A stretch of 64,000 nt of DNA from NCBI RefSeq assembly GCF_001895005.1, contig NZ_BCXH01000004.1, positions 248,001-312,000 on the forward strand. Direction: 5' to 3'. Source of the stretch: Rhodococcus yunnanensis NBRC 103083. Lineage in GTDB: Bacteria > Actinomycetota > Actinomycetes > Mycobacteriales > Mycobacteriaceae. Under the pieces are notes generated by a model that ran no database searches, was not told the origin of the DNA, and saw only the letters and a list, made by a program, of their open reading frames with translations. The position numbers were made by a program, and so were the translations under genes. Of the stretch, positions 24,783 through 33,831 are shown in pieces; within the stretch, counting starts at the first letter, position 1, and every line of letters starts with the position of its first letter.

Positions 24783-25247
24783 TCATGAGTCCAGTGCTCC
24801 TGCCGCAGTTGCGGCTTCGTTGATACGGGTCAACGCCGCGTGCAGCTTCTGAAGCTCCTCGACGTCGACACCGAGCTTGCCGACGACGGCAGCAGGAATT
24901 GCCTCGGCCTGCGCTCTCAGCGCTGCCCCTTCTGGCGTCAGATGAATATCGAGTACCCGCTCGTCCGCCGTGCTGCGGGTTCGGGTCAGCAGACCCGCGG
25001 CCTCCAGTCTCTTGAGCAGCGGCGAGAGAGTGGGAGAGTCCAGTTGCAGTGCACTCCCGACCGCCTTCACCGTGCGAGGGGACTGCTCCCACAGTGCCAG
25101 CATCACCAGGTACTGAGGGTGGGTAAGCCCCATGGGCTCGAGCAGTGGTCGGTAGATCGAGAGAACCGCTCTGTTGGTCACGGCCAACGCGAAACAGACC
25201 TGGCGATCGAGGGCCAGGGGGTCGTCGACCTGTGTATCGGTGGGCAT
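24783..25247 (-). CDS. OhrR-like MarR family regulator
   Basis: A 154-residue MarR-type regulator. The N-terminal VCFALAVTNRAVLSIYRPLLEPMGLT-type region contains the single reactive cysteine position of OhrR (C18 here, C15 in Bacillus subtilis OhrR), and PQYLVMLALWE is the family's hallmark. Peroxide oxidation of this cysteine normally releases the repressor from DNA. The winged helix is SPTLSPLLKRLEAAGLLTRTRSTADERV. No ohr peroxidase gene is adjacent in this window. The divergent NTF2-like gene and the downstream DUF5313 gene are the possible targets. Confidence 0.82.
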   Translation of the reverse strand: MPTDTQVDDPLALDRQVCFALAVTNRAVLSIYRPLLEPMGLTHPQYLVMLALWEQSPRTVKAVGSALQLDSPTLSPLLKRLEAAGLLTRTRSTADERVLDIHLTPEGAALRAQAEAIPAAVVGKLGVDVEELQKLHAALTRINEAATAAGALDS

Positions 25248-25283
25248 GGGACCACCGTACTCGTATTTGAGTCGCGCACTAAC

Positions 25284-25300
25284 TAGTTGTGCGTTAACTA
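25284..25300. promoter_or_regulatory. AT-rich inverted repeat between OhrR-like and NTF2-like genes
   Basis: TAGTT-N7-AACTA lies 37 bp upstream of the OhrR-like start and 72 bp before the NTF2-like gene. A neighbouring ACTAACTAGTT adds further half-sites. It is a candidate binding site for the OhrR-like protein. Confidence 0.35.
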
Positions 25301-25371
25301 ACTGCCTGGGTGTGCCACACCCCGGATGGTGCAACCTTCCAGGCGGTCGGTCCGCGGGCGAGACTCGGTAC

Positions 25372-25737
25372 ATGACGAATAGAATCGACGAGACCACCGT
25401 GACCGAATGGGTAGAGGCATACGTCCACGCGTGGACCACCAATGATTCCGGCGACATCGAAGCACTGTTCGCCGAGACGGCCGAATATCACGAGAAGCCG
25501 TACACGACGGCGTGGATCGGACGGGACGCGGTCGTCGCAGGCTGGCAGGGCAGATGGGAGTGGCAGAGCGGAGGCTGGATGTTCGAATGGCAGATCGAGT
25601 CGATCGTCGGCAACGTCGCGGTGATCACCGGAATCGGACGCTACGACGAACTCGGCGACTTCGCCAACCATTGGACCGTCGCCTTCGACGACGCGGGGCT
25701 GTGCACACGCTTCGAGATGGTGAACGAAGAGTTGTAG
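25372..25737 (+). CDS. NTF2-like / SnoaL-type protein
   Basis: A 121-residue single-domain protein with the cone-shaped NTF2-like fold pattern. It has an N-terminal helix pair (VTEWVEAYVHAWTTNDSGDIEALFAETAEYH) followed by a beta-rich region with W-rich segments (GRWEWQSGGWMFEWQIES) and a closing FEMVNEEL. Such proteins act as small isomerases, hydrolases or ligand binders, and function cannot be assigned from the fold alone. The ATG at 25372 is chosen by homologous domain start. It is divergent from the OhrR-like regulator, which may control it. Confidence 0.7.
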   Translation: MTNRIDETTVTEWVEAYVHAWTTNDSGDIEALFAETAEYHEKPYTTAWIGRDAVVAGWQGRWEWQSGGWMFEWQIESIVGNVAVITGIGRYDELGDFANHWTVAFDDAGLCTRFEMVNEEL

Positions 25738-25843
25738 GCGCTGCAGGCGGCGTGTGTGCGGATTGCGATAATGGAGCGCTGCGTGCAATTCGCGGCGGGC
25801 GGGAAGTCGCTCGAAAGAAGAAGGCAGTAGAGGAGCGGAACGA

Positions 25844-26635
25844 ATGTCTACACTCTCGTACGTCATAGCGGGCTCGGAAGCCACCGGCGGTGCAGGCCTA
25901 CAGGCAGACCTGAAGACTTTCGAACAGCTCGGTGTCTACGGAGTGGGAACCATCACCTGCATCGTTTCCTTCGACCCGAAATCGGACTGGGGCCACCGGT
26001 TCGTTCCGATTGCAGGCCAGGTCATCGCGGATCAAATCGAAGCTGCGACGTCCGCCCACGATCTCGACGTCGTCAAGATCGGCATGCTCGGGACCCCGGA
26101 GACCGTCGCCACCGTCGCCGCGTCCCTTCGGCAGCAGAGTTGGCGGCACGTCGTCGTCGACCCCGTTCTCATCTGCAAGGGGCAGGAACCGGGTGCTGCG
26201 CTCGATACGGACAACGCGCTGCGCACCGACATCTTGCCGCTGGCCACCGTCATCACTCCCAATCTCTTCGAAGCACGCACGCTCGCCGGTATGGACTCGA
26301 TCGACACCGTCGACGATCTGTCCGAGGCCGCTCGCCGTATCGCGGACCTCGGGCCGCGATACGTGGTGGTCAAAGGTGGCGCAGGACTACCGGGAGACGA
26401 CGCCGTCGACGTGATGTTCGACGGCACCGAGGTGACCGTGTTGCGCGCGCCGAAGATCGGAAACGAACGGGTCTCCGGGGCAGGGTGCGTGTTCGCTGCG
26501 GCGATCACAGCCGAATTGTCCAAGGGCGCATCGGTTCTCGACGCGGTGACAACCGCCAAGAAGTTCGCGCACGACGGTATCGTCGGCCGGTTGACCACCA
26601 ACGCACCGTTCGCCGCTGTCGGGTGGCAGGCCTAG
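25844..26635 (+). CDS. pdxK: Pyridoxine / hydroxymethylpyrimidine kinase
   Basis: A 263-residue ribokinase-fold enzyme. The opening VIAGSEATGGAGLQADLKTF, the DPVLICKG segment, ATVITPNLFEA, and the anion-hole motif GAGCVFAAAIT are visible. Cysteine replaces the aspartate usual in GAGD. This combination is that of the Bacillus PdxK/ThiD2 group, which phosphorylates pyridoxine, pyridoxal and pyridoxamine and also HMP. It would therefore salvage vitamin B6 in the cytosol. It stands alone on the plus strand and ends three bases before a convergent gene. A ThiD role cannot be excluded. Confidence 0.82.
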   Translation: MSTLSYVIAGSEATGGAGLQADLKTFEQLGVYGVGTITCIVSFDPKSDWGHRFVPIAGQVIADQIEAATSAHDLDVVKIGMLGTPETVATVAASLRQQSWRHVVVDPVLICKGQEPGAALDTDNALRTDILPLATVITPNLFEARTLAGMDSIDTVDDLSEAARRIADLGPRYVVVKGGAGLPGDDAVDVMFDGTEVTVLRAPKIGNERVSGAGCVFAAAITAELSKGASVLDAVTTAKKFAHDGIVGRLTTNAPFAAVGWQA

Positions 26636-26638
26636 CCC

Positions 26639-27502
26639 TCACACGGCAGATCGGTTGCCGTCGAGGATGTTTCGCGCGGTACTGATCGCCAGCGGGAGCG
26701 CCCGGTCGAGTGGTGCCTTCCTGAATTCGGTCGAGAGAATTTCGACGCCCCAGGTTCCCTCGTAGCCGATCTCCCGCAGCACCTCGACCAGACCTGTGAG
26801 GTCGAAAGACCCCTCGCCACACAGTCGGCGATTGTCCATCGTGTCGGTGAAGAGGTCGCCGACGACGTTCCGATCGGCGTCGTCGAGTTCGACGCCGAAC
26901 ACTATGTCCGCAGTGAGAGATTCGCGCAGCTCGGCAAGTGAGGTGCCCGCGCGGAAGACATGCCAGGCGTCGACGACGAGTCCGCAGCCGGGGTGGCCGG
27001 TCGACCTCGCGAGATCGGCGCCGGCGGGCACCGTCGAGATAATCGAGAACGGCATCGGTTCGATGGCGATGCGCGTGCCGTGGGAGACCGCGTCACGGGT
27101 CAGTTCGAGTAGCGATTCGGCATACTGCTCCAGCTCACGCGGCGGTGCATTCTCCGATCCGATCTTGATGTGCGTCGGGCCGAGGGCGTCTGCGGCCTCG
27201 AACAGAAGGTTCCTGGTGGCGTAGGTGTGTCCGTCGTGGCCTTGCGGAATCCACCACCTCTCGAGCAGTTCGATCTCGACATATTTCAATCCTGCACGAT
27301 CGAGCATTTTTCGAAGTCGGTCGAAGCCGATGTCGGCTCTGATGTGGGCCAGGTCGTCGGCAACGATGCCCATGCCTGCGAAGCCGGCAACGGCAACGGC
27401 AGCGATCCGGTCCTCGATCGGAATCGGGCTGGAGGCGGGCGAGCGGTCGGGGCGCACGTCGCCTGCGGACGTCCAACACGCTGCGATCATTTCTGTCGTC
27501 AC
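26639..27502 (-). CDS. Sugar phosphate isomerase/epimerase family TIM-barrel protein
   Basis: A 287-residue xylose-isomerase-like TIM barrel (AP-endonuclease 2 superfamily). Metal-ligand-type residues appear in KYVEIELLERWW, IKIGSE, IAIEPMPFSI, VVDAWHVFRAG, and GVELDDADRN, with GTWGVEILS near the end. Family members isomerise sugars or inositol derivatives. The GTG at 27502 is preferred over an upstream in-frame ATG because GAGAGAA precedes it; ATG at 27490 is also possible. It is convergent with the pyridoxine kinase and has the same orientation as the downstream XRE regulator. The substrate is unknown. Confidence 0.75.
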   Translation of the reverse strand: MTTEMIAACWTSAGDVRPDRSPASSPIPIEDRIAAVAVAGFAGMGIVADDLAHIRADIGFDRLRKMLDRAGLKYVEIELLERWWIPQGHDGHTYATRNLLFEAADALGPTHIKIGSENAPPRELEQYAESLLELTRDAVSHGTRIAIEPMPFSIISTVPAGADLARSTGHPGCGLVVDAWHVFRAGTSLAELRESLTADIVFGVELDDADRNVVGDLFTDTMDNRRLCGEGSFDLTGLVEVLREIGYEGTWGVEILSTEFRKAPLDRALPLAISTARNILDGNRSAV

Positions 27503-27569
27503 CGTCGTATTCTCTCGGCGACTCGATGCAGCGATCAATGCACCGACCCATCAAATTCCCGTCAGCGAG

Positions 27570-28403
27570 TCACCCGACCGTACGACGGGTGGCATCGAGG
27601 GTTCCCAGCAGTGCGAGCGCGTCCGCACTGGGTGATCCGGCGGCGGCAGTGGCGACGGTGAGCTGCTGGCCGGGTGAACTGCGCACATCGAATGTCTGGT
27701 AGTTGAGTTCCAGCAGTCCCACGTCGGGATGGTGGATGCTCTTGCGCGTCATCGTCAGACCGGCGACCTTGTGGTCGTCCCACAGTCCGCGGAACGTCTG
27801 GCTGTCGCGATGGAGCCATGACACCAGGGCGCTCACCTCCGGGTGGGGCGGGACGAATCCGTCCGCCAGCCGAAGCGCGCTGATGGCAGCGCGTGAGACC
27901 TCGTCCCAGTTCAGGTAATAATCCTTCGCTTCGGGGTCGAGAAACATGTTGGCGAGTATGTTTCCGTTGTGCCACACCGGTGCGACGAGGGCCGTCGCGG
28001 TCGGATTCGCCGCCAGGATGCGGAATGCCGCATTGGTCACGTACGCCGCGGCATGGGGGAATGCCGCCATCATTTCGGCGAGCTCCGGACTGACCACCTC
28101 GTCGGTGCGGTTGACGCTGGGGGACAGGCGAGCAAGTCGGAAGAGATGATCACGGGCGTCGGGTTCGAGACGCAGCGTCCGGCACAGTGCATCCACGACC
28201 TGAGACGACGGGGTTTTCTCGCGGCCCTGCTCGAGGCGGGTGTAGTAGTCCACACTCACTCCGGCGAGCACCGCCACCTCCTCGCGACGCAGCCCGACGA
28301 CGCGTCTGGCACCCACCGCAGGCAATCCCGCTTCACCCGGAGTGACGCGCCCGCGGTGCGCGCGCAAGAACTGACCCAACGAACCTGCGCTGCTTTCCGT
28401 CAT
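27570..28403 (-). CDS. XRE family regulator with MmyB-like ligand-binding domain
   Basis: A 277-residue regulator. The N-terminal helix-turn-helix (RRVVGLRREEVAVLAGVSVDYYTRLEQGRE) is the XRE type, and the C-terminal ~180 residues are the MmyB-like PAS-related domain (AFPHAAAYVTNAAFRILAAN, WHNGNILANMFLDPEAKDYY, LNWDEVS, HHPDVGLLELNYQTF). Such proteins are common in Rhodococcus and usually control an adjacent gene. The neighbours here are the TIM-barrel gene downstream and the divergent LuxR-type gene. The regulated pathway is unclear. Confidence 0.88.
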   Translation of the reverse strand: MTESSAGSLGQFLRAHRGRVTPGEAGLPAVGARRVVGLRREEVAVLAGVSVDYYTRLEQGREKTPSSQVVDALCRTLRLEPDARDHLFRLARLSPSVNRTDEVVSPELAEMMAAFPHAAAYVTNAAFRILAANPTATALVAPVWHNGNILANMFLDPEAKDYYLNWDEVSRAAISALRLADGFVPPHPEVSALVSWLHRDSQTFRGLWDDHKVAGLTMTRKSIHHPDVGLLELNYQTFDVRSSPGQQLTVATAAAGSPSADALALLGTLDATRRTVG

Positions 28404-28592
28404 ACGACGAGGTTACTGTTCAACGCTTCCGGCAGAGTCACTGCACGTACGGTGACGCCGTTGACCTGCGTCTTGCCTGCAGCGTCGACCGATGCGGCGA
28501 GGTCGCCTCGGTGGTTCCCGCGCCACGCGGTATTCGGCATCGTTACCGAGGATCGCCCTCTGCAGGCCGACGGTCCGTCCTATCATCGAGAG

Positions 28593-31217
28593 GTGGCGGG
28601 GGCGGGGGCATGGCCGTTGACCGGGCGCGCCGAAGAGGTGCAGCGCGCCGGGATGGCCGTGTCCGCTACCGACGGCCCGTGCGGGGTCGTGATCGTCGGG
28701 CCCGCAGGCGTCGGCAAGAGCAGACTCGCGCAGGAGGTGCTGGACCGCGCCGAAGCCGATGGATGCGTCGTACGGTGGGTGGCCGCCACGTCGTCCGCAC
28801 GCTCCCTTCCCCTCGGCGCCTTCGCGGAGTGGGTGGACGAGCAGGGCGCGGACCAACTGAATGTGGTTCGCGGAGTGATCGACACCCTGACCGAAACATC
28901 GGGCGACGCTCGGGTCGTGGTGGGGGTCGACGACGCGCATCTGCTCGACGATCTGTCCGCGTTCGTGGTCCACCAACTGGTACTCCGCGACGCGGCTTCC
29001 GTGATCGTGACGGTTCGGCGCGGTGAACCCGTTCCCGACGCCATCCGTTCGCTGTGGAAAGACGAGCACCTCGAACGACTCGATCTGCCGCCGCTGACGG
29101 AATCCGCGTCGACGACCCTCGTGCATTCGGTCCTGTCCGGGCCTCTCGATCCCCGCGACATGCGCAGGCTGTGGGCGCTCACCCGTGGAAACGTTCTGTA
29201 CCTGCGCAACATCGTCGAGCAAGAGCTGTGCGAGGGTCGCCTCGTTCGGCACGGTGAGCTGTGGAGGTGGTCGGGTGAACCGGTCGTGTCCCCGAGCCTC
29301 GTCGAGTTGATCGAGGCGCGTATGGGCGTTCTTCCGGCCGTGCTGGCGGAAGTGGTCGACGTCCTTGCCGTAGGGGAGCCGCTCGATATGGCCGTGCTCA
29401 CCCGGATCGTTGATGCGGACGCCGTCGAGCAGACCGAAGCGCGGGGGTTGATAGCGCTGGAGAAGGTCGGTGATGGTCCGAAAGTAGTTGCGCGCGTGGC
29501 ACACCCGCTCTACGGTGAGGTGCGCCGAGCGAAAGTGTCACCGATGCGTTTGCGCACCATGAACGGCCTGGTCGCAACGGCATTGGCTCGGTACGGAGGC
29601 GCGGACATGCGCGCGACGGTGCGTCGCGCGTCCCTGTGCCTGGACTCGGATCTGCCGGCCGACCCGGATCTGTACACGCGGGCCGCGAACGGCGCGCTGT
29701 GGCAGGCCGACCTGGTTCTTGCGGATCGGCTCGCGGCTGCGGCGATCGAGGCGAACGGAAGCATCGAGGCGAGATTCGTTCGTGCGCAGGCGCTGTCGTG
29801 GCTGAGCAGGGGGGAAGAGGCAGATTCGGTGCTCGCGGAGATTGAGGTCGACAGTCTGTCCACAACCGACAGCGCACGGCTCGCATTCGTTCGGGCGGTC
29901 AATCTCGTATGGGCACTCGGACGTCCGGTGGATGCATGGTCGCTCGTCGAGTCGGCCGAAACGACACACCCGTCCGTTCGTCTCATGCCGTTGACTGCGT
30001 TCCACGTCGTCTACTGGGCACTGGCGGGCCGACCGGTGCGGGCGATCGAGTCGGCCCGAGATCTCGAATTGTCGGAGCTTCCCGACGTCGTGGCCGCGGT
30101 GACCTTCTGGGCCATGGTCGTCGCGTTCGGAGATACAGGCCGCATGACGGAGGCACGGTCGGCAGCCGACGACGGAAACAGGTTGATAGCGCGTTCGTTC
30201 GAGGCGAGCCAGACGAGATTCGTGCTGACGGACGGATATGTCGGTGCACTCGTGCTGTCCGGACGGATCGGCGAGGCCGCCGATGCCGCGCGCGACCTAC
30301 GGCGTGTGACAGCCGACCTACCGGGCACCGCGCACATTCTCGGTACCGCGATCTCCGGTATGGCTGCACTCGCTGCTGGGCGGGTCGGCACGGCGTTGCC
30401 GTTATTGGACCTCTCGGTACTCGCGTTGTCGACTTCCGGTGAGACGAACGGTTTCGGTTACCGATATCAGCTCGGTCGCACTCGGGCACTTGCGCTGTCG
30501 GGTGACACCGCTGCCGCGAGAAGATCACTATCCGAGCTCGAAGCTCACCGTCATCCGAGCTGGGCGTATCTGGAGCCGGAGCGACTTCTGGTGATGGCAT
30601 GGGTAGCCGCTGCGCACGGTGCGCTGACCGAAGCGCGGGCAACGGCTCGAAGCGCCGCCGACAACGCGCGCATGAACCGGCAATTCGCGCAGGAGGTTCT
30701 CTGTTTGCAGACGGCAACACAATTCGGTGATCGAGGAACGGTCCACCGGCTTGCGCAACTGGCTACAACGGTCGATGGCCCGCGAGCGTCGGCCGTCACC
30801 GCATATGCGGTCGCGTTCGCCGCAGACGACGGTTCCGCTCTCGACGAGGCATCGCTCGGGTTCGAGAAGATGGGCGACTCGATCGCCGCGGCCGATGCCG
30901 CAGCGCACGCTGCGATCGCATATCGGCACCACGACCTGAGGGGGTCTGCCCTGGTGTCGTCCTCCCGCGGGGAGGCGATTGCTCAACGGTGTGGCTCGTT
31001 CTCCACTCCTGCGCTGCGCGAGGCGTCGACGCCGTTGCCCTTGACTTCCCGTGAGCGTGAGATCGTTTCGCTCGTTCGGGTGGGGATGTCGAACAGGGAG
31101 ATCGCGGAACGACTGACGCTATCGGTCCGAACCGTCGAGGGACACCTGTACCGGGCCACAGCCAAGACCGGCGTCCGAAACCGCGACGAGCTCGGGGCCA
31201 TCCTGGATCAGCGGTGA
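28593..31217 (+). CDS. Large ATP-binding LuxR-type regulator (LAL family)
   Basis: An 874-residue regulator. The N-terminal AAA/STAND domain has Walker A GPAGVGKSRLA and Walker B VVVGVDDAHLLDD. A long helical, TPR-like central region follows. The C-terminal LuxR helix-turn-helix reads LTSREREIVSLVRVGMSNRE...LSVRTVEGHLYR. LAL regulators activate catabolic or secondary-metabolism genes in response to a ligand and ATP. The start is uncertain: GTG at 28593 lies just before the WPLTGRAEEV motif that opens such proteins, but its Shine-Dalgarno is poor and the frame stays open far upstream. The P450 at 31249 is convergent. Confidence 0.82.
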   Translation: MAGAGAWPLTGRAEEVQRAGMAVSATDGPCGVVIVGPAGVGKSRLAQEVLDRAEADGCVVRWVAATSSARSLPLGAFAEWVDEQGADQLNVVRGVIDTLTETSGDARVVVGVDDAHLLDDLSAFVVHQLVLRDAASVIVTVRRGEPVPDAIRSLWKDEHLERLDLPPLTESASTTLVHSVLSGPLDPRDMRRLWALTRGNVLYLRNIVEQELCEGRLVRHGELWRWSGEPVVSPSLVELIEARMGVLPAVLAEVVDVLAVGEPLDMAVLTRIVDADAVEQTEARGLIALEKVGDGPKVVARVAHPLYGEVRRAKVSPMRLRTMNGLVATALARYGGADMRATVRRASLCLDSDLPADPDLYTRAANGALWQADLVLADRLAAAAIEANGSIEARFVRAQALSWLSRGEEADSVLAEIEVDSLSTTDSARLAFVRAVNLVWALGRPVDAWSLVESAETTHPSVRLMPLTAFHVVYWALAGRPVRAIESARDLELSELPDVVAAVTFWAMVVAFGDTGRMTEARSAADDGNRLIARSFEASQTRFVLTDGYVGALVLSGRIGEAADAARDLRRVTADLPGTAHILGTAISGMAALAAGRVGTALPLLDLSVLALSTSGETNGFGYRYQLGRTRALALSGDTAAARRSLSELEAHRHPSWAYLEPERLLVMAWVAAAHGALTEARATARSAADNARMNRQFAQEVLCLQTATQFGDRGTVHRLAQLATTVDGPRASAVTAYAVAFAADDGSALDEASLGFEKMGDSIAAADAAAHAAIAYRHHDLRGSALVSSSRGEAIAQRCGSFSTPALREASTPLPLTSREREIVSLVRVGMSNREIAERLTLSVRTVEGHLYRATAKTGVRNRDELGAILDQR

Positions 31218-31238
31218 CCGATCGCGGTGACCGCTGAT
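31207..31238. terminator. Hairpin between LuxR and P450 genes
   Basis: ATCAGCGGT (31207-31215) pairs with ACCGCTGAT (31230-31238). It overlaps the LuxR stop codon and sits just before the convergent P450 stop. It is a plausible bidirectional terminator. Confidence 0.5.
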
Positions 31239-31248
31239 GTGCGACTGC

Positions 31249-32619
31249 TCAGGTGCGAGCCTCGATGCGGCATGGGACCTCACCCACCGGGCGCAGGACC
31301 AGATCGGTGGTGACGGCGACCTCGCCTGGCGGTGTGTCGAAGGTGAAGTTGTGTGCGAGGACCGCGAGCGTCAGTGCCGATTCGAGCATCGCGAAGCGCT
31401 GACCGATGCACCCGCGCGGGCCGTGACCGAACGGGAACCACGCCAGCTTGTGCCGGTACTCCTCGTTCTCCGGTGTGAATCGGTCCGGATCGAAGCGGAA
31501 GGGGTCGGGCCACAGATCACTCCGGTGATGGATGACCCATGGTGCGATCGACAGATCCGATCCGGCGGGAATTCGGTACCCGCACATGTCGGTTTCGTCC
31601 GACGACTTCCGTCCGATGTAGGGAGCCGACGGGAACAGACGTGTAGTTTCCTTCAACACCATCATCGTGTAGGTCAGCGCATGGACGTCGGCGGCGGTCG
31701 GCGGTTCGGACCCGGCGACGCGGGCGGACTCTTCACGAAGACGATTCTGGGCGTTGTGATCTCGGCCGAGAAGATGCAACGCGAATGTCAATGCTGTTGC
31801 TGTGGTGTCGTGTCCGGCGAGAAGAAAGATCTTGACCTGATCTCGTACCTCGTCGTCCGACAGTGCGCCACCGTCGTCGTCCCGCGCGTCGATCAAGCCT
31901 CCGATCAAATCCATGTTCGGTGGCGATACGGACTTACGGGCATCGATGATGTCCGCGCAGACGGCGTTCAGATCGTGTTCGGCGCGGGCGGCCGCTCTGT
32001 TGGACGGCGTCGGCCACGTCGCTGGGATTGGAATCGGCGCCACACCTCGCCGAATAGCGGTGCGGCCGAGTACCGGCAGAGTGGCACGCAGAACCGGCAC
32101 CACACGGGACGAGTCCTGGCCGAAGAGAATGCGACTCGCGATCGCGAGGGTCATCCGAGACATTTCCGATCGCAAGTCGACGGCCGTGTCCGAGCCGCTG
32201 CGCCAACGCGCAACCAGAGTGTTGATCTCCTCGAACATGACCGTCACATACGCGTCGACATTGCGCGGAGTGAACAGCGGTTGGATGAATCGGCGTTGCC
32301 TCAGCCAGGTCTCGTCCTGGCTGGTGGCCACTCCGTTCCCGAAGACCTCCCGCATTGCCCGATACGCCGCATTGTCCTTCCGGTAGTGCCGATTGGTCGG
32401 CGCGTCCAAGGCCTGCGCGGCACCGTCCGGATGGTTGACGACGAACATCTCACGCCGCAAGCCCGGCGGGCCGTAGACGGCGCGGGCGACATCACCGCAC
32501 TCCTCGTAGCTGCGCAACCCGAACTGCAGCGGGTCTTCGACGAGGTCTCGTGTCGAACCGAGAAATCTCGACCCCGAGACTGTCCGCGGTTCGCTCGAAC
32601 AAATATTGGTGTTCGTCAT
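31249..32619 (-). CDS. Cytochrome P450 (CYP4/CYP102-like fold group)
   Basis: A 456-residue P450. The I-helix AGHDTT is at 268-273, ExxR at E324-R327, the PDPFRFDPDRF segment at 371-381, and the heme-ligand C404 in FGHGPRGCIGQ. The ExxR and heme-region wording is closer to fatty-acid-type P450s (CYP4/CYP102 group) than to the P450 at 16770-17984, so the two are not close paralogues. No transmembrane anchor is seen. ATG at 32619 has GGAG five bases upstream. It lies 147 bp downstream of the epimerase gene on the same strand. The substrate and electron partner are unknown. Confidence 0.9.
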   Translation of the reverse strand: MTNTNICSSEPRTVSGSRFLGSTRDLVEDPLQFGLRSYEECGDVARAVYGPPGLRREMFVVNHPDGAAQALDAPTNRHYRKDNAAYRAMREVFGNGVATSQDETWLRQRRFIQPLFTPRNVDAYVTVMFEEINTLVARWRSGSDTAVDLRSEMSRMTLAIASRILFGQDSSRVVPVLRATLPVLGRTAIRRGVAPIPIPATWPTPSNRAAARAEHDLNAVCADIIDARKSVSPPNMDLIGGLIDARDDDGGALSDDEVRDQVKIFLLAGHDTTATALTFALHLLGRDHNAQNRLREESARVAGSEPPTAADVHALTYTMMVLKETTRLFPSAPYIGRKSSDETDMCGYRIPAGSDLSIAPWVIHHRSDLWPDPFRFDPDRFTPENEEYRHKLAWFPFGHGPRGCIGQRFAMLESALTLAVLAHNFTFDTPPGEVAVTTDLVLRPVGEVPCRIEART

Positions 32620-32766
32620 CTCCACTCCCGACGAATGGGCAGGGCTACGGTGTGCTTGTCGTCTGTTCAGCATGTACGCCGGGGGTCGGTGCCGAATGGA
32701 GTAGAGGGCCACTCGACTTTTCGGGTGCGTCGCTCTCGATACTCGGTTCAGTCCGCTCGACGCAGA

Positions 32767-33831
32767 TCACGGATGCCGACGACGAGAAATCGGGCCGCGG
32801 CGAAGCACGGATTCGATGCGGTCGGAGGCCTCGCGCCTGCGCAACGGCCGACTTGTTCCGCCCGCGACATCGCGCATGCCGCGCACCGTCTCGGCCAGCA
32901 CCGCGGGACCGTCGAGCTCCGGGGTCCACCCCAGCAGTTGCTGCGCTCGCGTGGTGTCGAGCAGCGGGGTTTCGTATGCCAGGTCGAGCCATCCGGGATG
33001 AACGGACTGCAGGTGCGCTGCGAAGGTGGCTGCTGTCACCGAACGCATGACCCGGCGTGGAATCGGGACAGGTCGAGCGGACAGCACCGACCGGAAGTCG
33101 TCGACCCGTACCGGGGTCGGCGCGGACAGGTTGAACGCGCCTGTGTGTCTGCAGGTCAAGGCAGAGACGATGGCCTCGGCGACATCGGCGGTCGCGACTG
33201 CCGGGAGTGAGATGGACCTGTCCATCGGCAGGACCGGGATGTGATCGACGATCCACGACGGCACGAGGTCGGGGAGTGCGTATCGCAGCAGTGCGCTGCC
33301 GAACGCATACTGTCCGATGAGCCCGGGACGCAACCGAACGATCGTCATCCGATCTGCGCTCGACTCGATTCGGTCGAGGATGTGCTCGGCAGCAGCTTTG
33401 TCGGCGCTGTAGGTCGAGGACGGAACGCCGTCCCGTGACCATGTCTCGTCGACGCGACGGTCGTACGCGCCAGGCGAATACACCCCACTCGACGACATGT
33501 GTACCAGCCTCGGCACTCCCGCGCGCACCGCTGCGGCCGCGACCGCAGCGGTTCCCGAGACGTTGGTTCGACGAAGGTAGTCGCGGTCACGCATGGGCTG
33601 AAATCCGATCGCGAGGTGCACCACCGCATCCGTATCGTGCAGAACGCGTGTCATGCGGTCCTCCGCCTCGGCGGTCGCGAGGTCGATCTCGTGCCATCGA
33701 ATACCGTTGTACGGCGGCATATCCGGTGGACGACGACGCGCGATCCCGACGACATCGACATCCTCGTCGACGAGCCGTCGTAGTAGCGCTGTCCCGACGT
33801 TCCCGGTCGCACCGGTTACGACTATCCGCAT
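32767..33831 (-). CDS. NAD-dependent epimerase/dehydratase family protein
   Basis: A 354-residue extended SDR. The dinucleotide motif is GATGNVG (7-13), with DAVVHLAIG, the serine segment MSSSGVYSPG and YSADK (YxxxK) as catalytic elements. This fits nucleotide-sugar or ketone reductases annotated as NAD-dependent epimerases. The last ~30 residues are arginine-rich (RPLRRREASDRIESVLRRG) and may be a nonconserved tail. Its start overlaps the end of the YbdK-type ligase gene by 10 bp, which implies a common transcript. Substrate unknown. Confidence 0.85.
   Translation of the reverse strand: MRIVVTGATGNVGTALLRRLVDEDVDVVGIARRRPPDMPPYNGIRWHEIDLATAEAEDRMTRVLHDTDAVVHLAIGFQPMRDRDYLRRTNVSGTAAVAAAAVRAGVPRLVHMSSSGVYSPGAYDRRVDETWSRDGVPSSTYSADKAAAEHILDRIESSADRMTIVRLRPGLIGQYAFGSALLRYALPDLVPSWIVDHIPVLPMDRSISLPAVATADVAEAIVSALTCRHTGAFNLSAPTPVRVDDFRSVLSARPVPIPRRVMRSVTAATFAAHLQSVHPGWLDLAYETPLLDTTRAQQLLGWTPELDGPAVLAETVRGMRDVAGGTSRPLRRREASDRIESVLRRGPISRRRHP

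Noticed and set aside
31237..33210. A 657-residue open frame on the plus strand across the P450 and epimerase genes
   Set aside because: It is arginine/glycine-rich with no domain, and runs antisense to two clear genes. High-GC DNA often keeps such frames open.
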